A stretch of DNA of 52,308 nucleotides from Streptomyces sp. DH5 (GTDB lineage: Bacteria > Actinomycetota > Actinomycetes > Streptomycetales > Streptomycetaceae): contig NZ_JAHWGP010000045.1 of the NCBI RefSeq assembly GCF_020873915.1, forward strand, positions 1 to 52,308. The letters are read 5' to 3'. Position 1 is the first letter of the stretch, and each line of letters begins with the position of its first letter. The notes under the pieces are model-generated. The model was not told where the DNA came from and did no database searches. It saw only the letters and a program-made list of their open reading frames with translations. Below, piece by piece: positions 50,386 to 52,308 of this stretch. The translations under genes and the position numbers were made by a program.

Positions 50386-51231
50386 ATGTCCCGCCATGTC
50401 GCGATCGTCACCGATTCAACGGCCTACCTTCCGGCCCGGACGATGCAGCGGCACCGCATCACGGCGGTACCCCTGACCGTGGTCCTCGGCGACCGCGCCC
50501 TCGAAGAGGGCACCGAGATCTCCACCCGCTCCCTCGCCCAGGCTTTGCAGAAGCGGCGCCCGGTGACGACGTCCCGGCCCGGTCCCGAGGTCTTCGCCGA
50601 GACCTACCGCAGGGCCGCCGAGTCCGGCGCGACCGGCATCGTCTCCCTGCACCTCTCCGCCGAGCTCTCCGGAACCCACGACGCGGCCGTCGTCGCCGCC
50701 CGCCAGGCACCGGTGCCGGTCCGGGTGGTGGACACCCAGATGATCGCCATGGCGCTCGGGTTCTGCGCGCTGGCGGCGGCGGAGACCGCGGAAGCGGGCG
50801 GCACCGTCGACGACGCGGTCACGTCCGCGGAGAAACGCGCGGCGGGCACCTCGGCCTACTTCTACGTCGACACGCTCGACTATCTGCGCCGGGGCGGCCG
50901 GATCGGTGCCGCGCAGGCCCTGCTGGGCTCGGCGCTCGCGGTCAAGCCGCTGCTGCAGCTGGCGGGCGGTCGCATCGAACCGCTGGAGAAGGTACGTACG
51001 GCCTCCAGGGCGATCGCCCGCCTGGAGGAGATCGCGGCCGACCGGGCGGGCGGCGCGGAGGTCGACGTCGCCGTCCACCACCTCGCCGCCCCAGACCGCG
51101 CGTCGGCCCTCGCGGACCGGCTGCGCACCCGGCTGCCGGGACTGGCCGACCTGCATGTCAGTGAGGTGGGCGCGGTGATCGGGGCACACACGGGCCCCGG
51201 GCTGCTGGGGGTCGTGGTCTCCGCCCGGTGA
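50386..51231 (+). CDS. DegV family fatty-acid-binding protein, 281 aa
   Basis: Cytoplasmic protein of the DegV/FakB family, which presents fatty acids to a kinase. It begins VAIVTDSTAYLP (the VTDSTadlp signature). TSRPGPEVFAETYRRA and SLHLSAELSGTHDAA carry the Ser/Thr lipid-head contact region, YFYVDTLDYLRRGGRIGAAQAL is the second signature, and the end is HTGPGLLGVVV. Length is typical (280). The ATG at 50386 is preceded by a TAACCT box at 7 nt, so it is probably leaderless. The fatty acid kinase partner is not in the window. Confidence 0.92.
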   Translation: MSRHVAIVTDSTAYLPARTMQRHRITAVPLTVVLGDRALEEGTEISTRSLAQALQKRRPVTTSRPGPEVFAETYRRAAESGATGIVSLHLSAELSGTHDAAVVAARQAPVPVRVVDTQMIAMALGFCALAAAETAEAGGTVDDAVTSAEKRAAGTSAYFYVDTLDYLRRGGRIGAAQALLGSALAVKPLLQLAGGRIEPLEKVRTASRAIARLEEIAADRAGGAEVDVAVHHLAAPDRASALADRLRTRLPGLADLHVSEVGAVIGAHTGPGLLGVVVSAR

Positions 51232-51259
51232 GGCCGGCCCGCTCGCAGGGGTGACGGAG

Positions 51260-51268
51260 TTGTCCACA
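51260..51268 (+). promoter_or_regulatory. Consensus DnaA box
   Basis: TTGTCCACA is the preferred Streptomyces DnaA-binding 9-mer. A weaker TCGTCCACG lies at 51278-51286. They sit between the DegV gene and the comEA-like start. Confidence 0.5.
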
Positions 51269-51337
51269 ACCCGGCAGTCGTCCACGGGAATCCACCAAGA
51301 TCGACGCGGATGGGCCGATGTGCCGGATCCTCCTCGC

Positions 51338-52308
51338 ATGGCACTTCGATCACGCTCACGCACGGCGACCCCCACCTGCGGACCGGGCCGCGGCCCGGGA
51401 TCCGACAGCCGCGCCCGCCACCGCCGCGACGGCAGGCCCCGGTCCCGGGCGCGACACGCACAGCACGCCTCGGCGGAGGAACTCCGGCGGCGTGCCGAGG
51501 CCCTGTTCGCGGAAGGCGGCGGCGAAGGGGGCGGCGAAGACGACGACGAAGGCGGCGGCGAAGGGGGTCCCGCTCCGGCCGGAGGCGCAGCCACCAGGCG
51601 GGCCCCGAGCTGGGCACGGAGGGGGCCGGACCACGACGGGCAGGCCGTGGGGCAGGCGGCCGTGCACCGTGCTGTTGCCACGGACCGGCCGGCCGCCGCG
51701 GGCCCTGCGACGGCGGGGCAGCGGGCGCCCGGCGCCGGGGCGCCTCACACGTCCGGTGCGCGGAGGGCCGCCGGAGACGACCGCGAGGCACACGCACCCG
51801 GGCTTGCGGAGGGCGCGGGGGAGGCCCGGCTCCCGGGCGGGGACCGTGACGGTCGCACGGGCCGTGAGGGTTCCGTGGGCCGTGAGGATCCCACAGGTAC
51901 CGAGGGTCCCGGGGCGGGCCGTGAGGCCGCGATCCGAGCGAGGGCTGAGCGACGGGCGGCGGTGGCGCGGGCGTTCGCCTCGGGAAGCGCGGGTGCTCCG
52001 CCGCCCAGGAGGGCCGGCGAGGGGAACGACCTCACCGCGAGGGGCCCCCGGACGGTCGTGGCGCCTCCGGCGGCATCGGGGGGCTCGGGCGCTCCTCGAC
52101 GCGTGGCCCCTGCGGACCGCAGGGTGCTGATGGACCGGCGGGCGGTGGTGGCACGGTCGCTCGGGCCGGGGCGCTCGGGTGCCGGCCCGGGCGTGGCCGC
52201 CGGTGAGTGCGTGGTGGTCGACCGGCGGGCGGCCGTGGCACCTCTCTGGGACTCGGTGGGTCGAGGCGGTGGCCCGGGCGTGGTTGCCGGGGGCGGCGGG
52301 GTGGGGGG
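51338..52308 (+). CDS. comEA: N-terminal part of a ComEA-like protein, 323+ codons, truncated by window end
   Basis: An open frame from ATG 51338 runs to the window end without a stop. It starts MALRSRSRTAT, which I remember as the start of Streptomyces ComEA-family DNA-binding proteins, and has AEELRRRAEALFAEGG near residue 46. The remainder is low complexity: Gly/Glu/Asp repeats, then long Arg/Ala/Gly/Pro sequence. The membrane helix and helix-hairpin-helix DNA-binding domain expected in ComEA are not reached, and the N-terminal extension is much longer than usual. Position after leuS and degV agrees with comEA followed by comEC. No ribosome binding site is seen; GATCCT lies 6 nt before the ATG. 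A frameshift within the low-complexity part cannot be excluded. Confidence 0.55.
   Translation, partial: MALRSRSRTATPTCGPGRGPGSDSRARHRRDGRPRSRARHAQHASAEELRRRAEALFAEGGGEGGGEDDDEGGGEGGPAPAGGAATRRAPSWARRGPDHDGQAVGQAAVHRAVATDRPAAAGPATAGQRAPGAGAPHTSGARRAAGDDREAHAPGLAEGAGEARLPGGDRDGRTGREGSVGREDPTGTEGPGAGREAAIRARAERRAAVARAFASGSAGAPPPRRAGEGNDLTARGPRTVVAPPAASGGSGAPRRVAPADRRVLMDRRAVVARSLGPGRSGAGPGVAAGECVVVDRRAAVAPLWDSVGRGGGPGVVAGGGGVG

Overview
The window reads as chromosomal DNA of a Streptomyces or very close relative. GC is very high, third codon positions are almost all G or C, GTG starts are common, and the gene order rplU-rpmA-obg, proB-proA, nadD, rsfS, tRNA-Ala, leuS, degV, comEA is the one I know from Streptomyces coelicolor (about SCO2597 down to SCO2568). 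From memory of that genome, the segment between obg and rsfS matches the SCO2578-SCO2594 spore-wall / wall-glycopolymer region. These correspondences are recalled, not computed.

Region 1 (1-5546, minus strand): a small glycan module with two glycosyltransferases, a non-hydrolysing UDP-GlcNAc 2-epimerase and a WbpD/WlbB-like hexapeptide N-acetyltransferase. Region 2 (6283-19059, plus strand): a secreted polymorphic-toxin locus made of an FG-GAP beta-propeller protein, a 1259-residue LamG protein, a 2325-residue RHS/YD protein ending in a HINT domain and a candidate ADP-ribosyltransferase tip, and a small putative immunity gene. It is closed by a strong terminator just upstream of the rplU promoter. 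In related genomes I expect an RNase E/G gene upstream of rplU, so regions 1 and 2 look like accessory DNA next to a housekeeping operon.

Region 3 (19162-21533): rplU, rpmA and obg with a clear promoter and two hairpins. Region 4 (22307-31057): wall-polymer synthesis, with a fused cytidylyltransferase/SDR enzyme (CDP-ribitol type), two large membrane-anchored CDP-glycerol/ribitol phosphotransferase-like proteins, a GT2 glycosyltransferase and a polysaccharide pyruvyl transferase-like protein. Region 5 (31272-40760): proB, a small conserved gene, proA, two related membrane proteins (SCO2584/SCO2583 type), an M48 protease, two very small membrane proteins, nadD and a degenerate LytR-CpsA-Psr protein (PdtA type). 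Several genes here have a TANNNT box 6-8 nt before the start codon and look leaderless.

Region 6 (40855-46297): rsfS, a histidine phosphatase, two identical tRNA-Ala(GGC) genes enclosing two small zinc-ribbon genes, and a two-gene redox module (di-heme membrane protein plus NuoF-like flavoprotein with fused ferredoxin). Region 7 (46298-52308): leuS behind a candidate leucine attenuator (leader peptide with three Leu codons, then a terminator), a coiled-coil membrane protein, a DegV-family protein, and the start of a comEA-like gene running off the window. I see no CRISPR array, transposase, integrase or rRNA.
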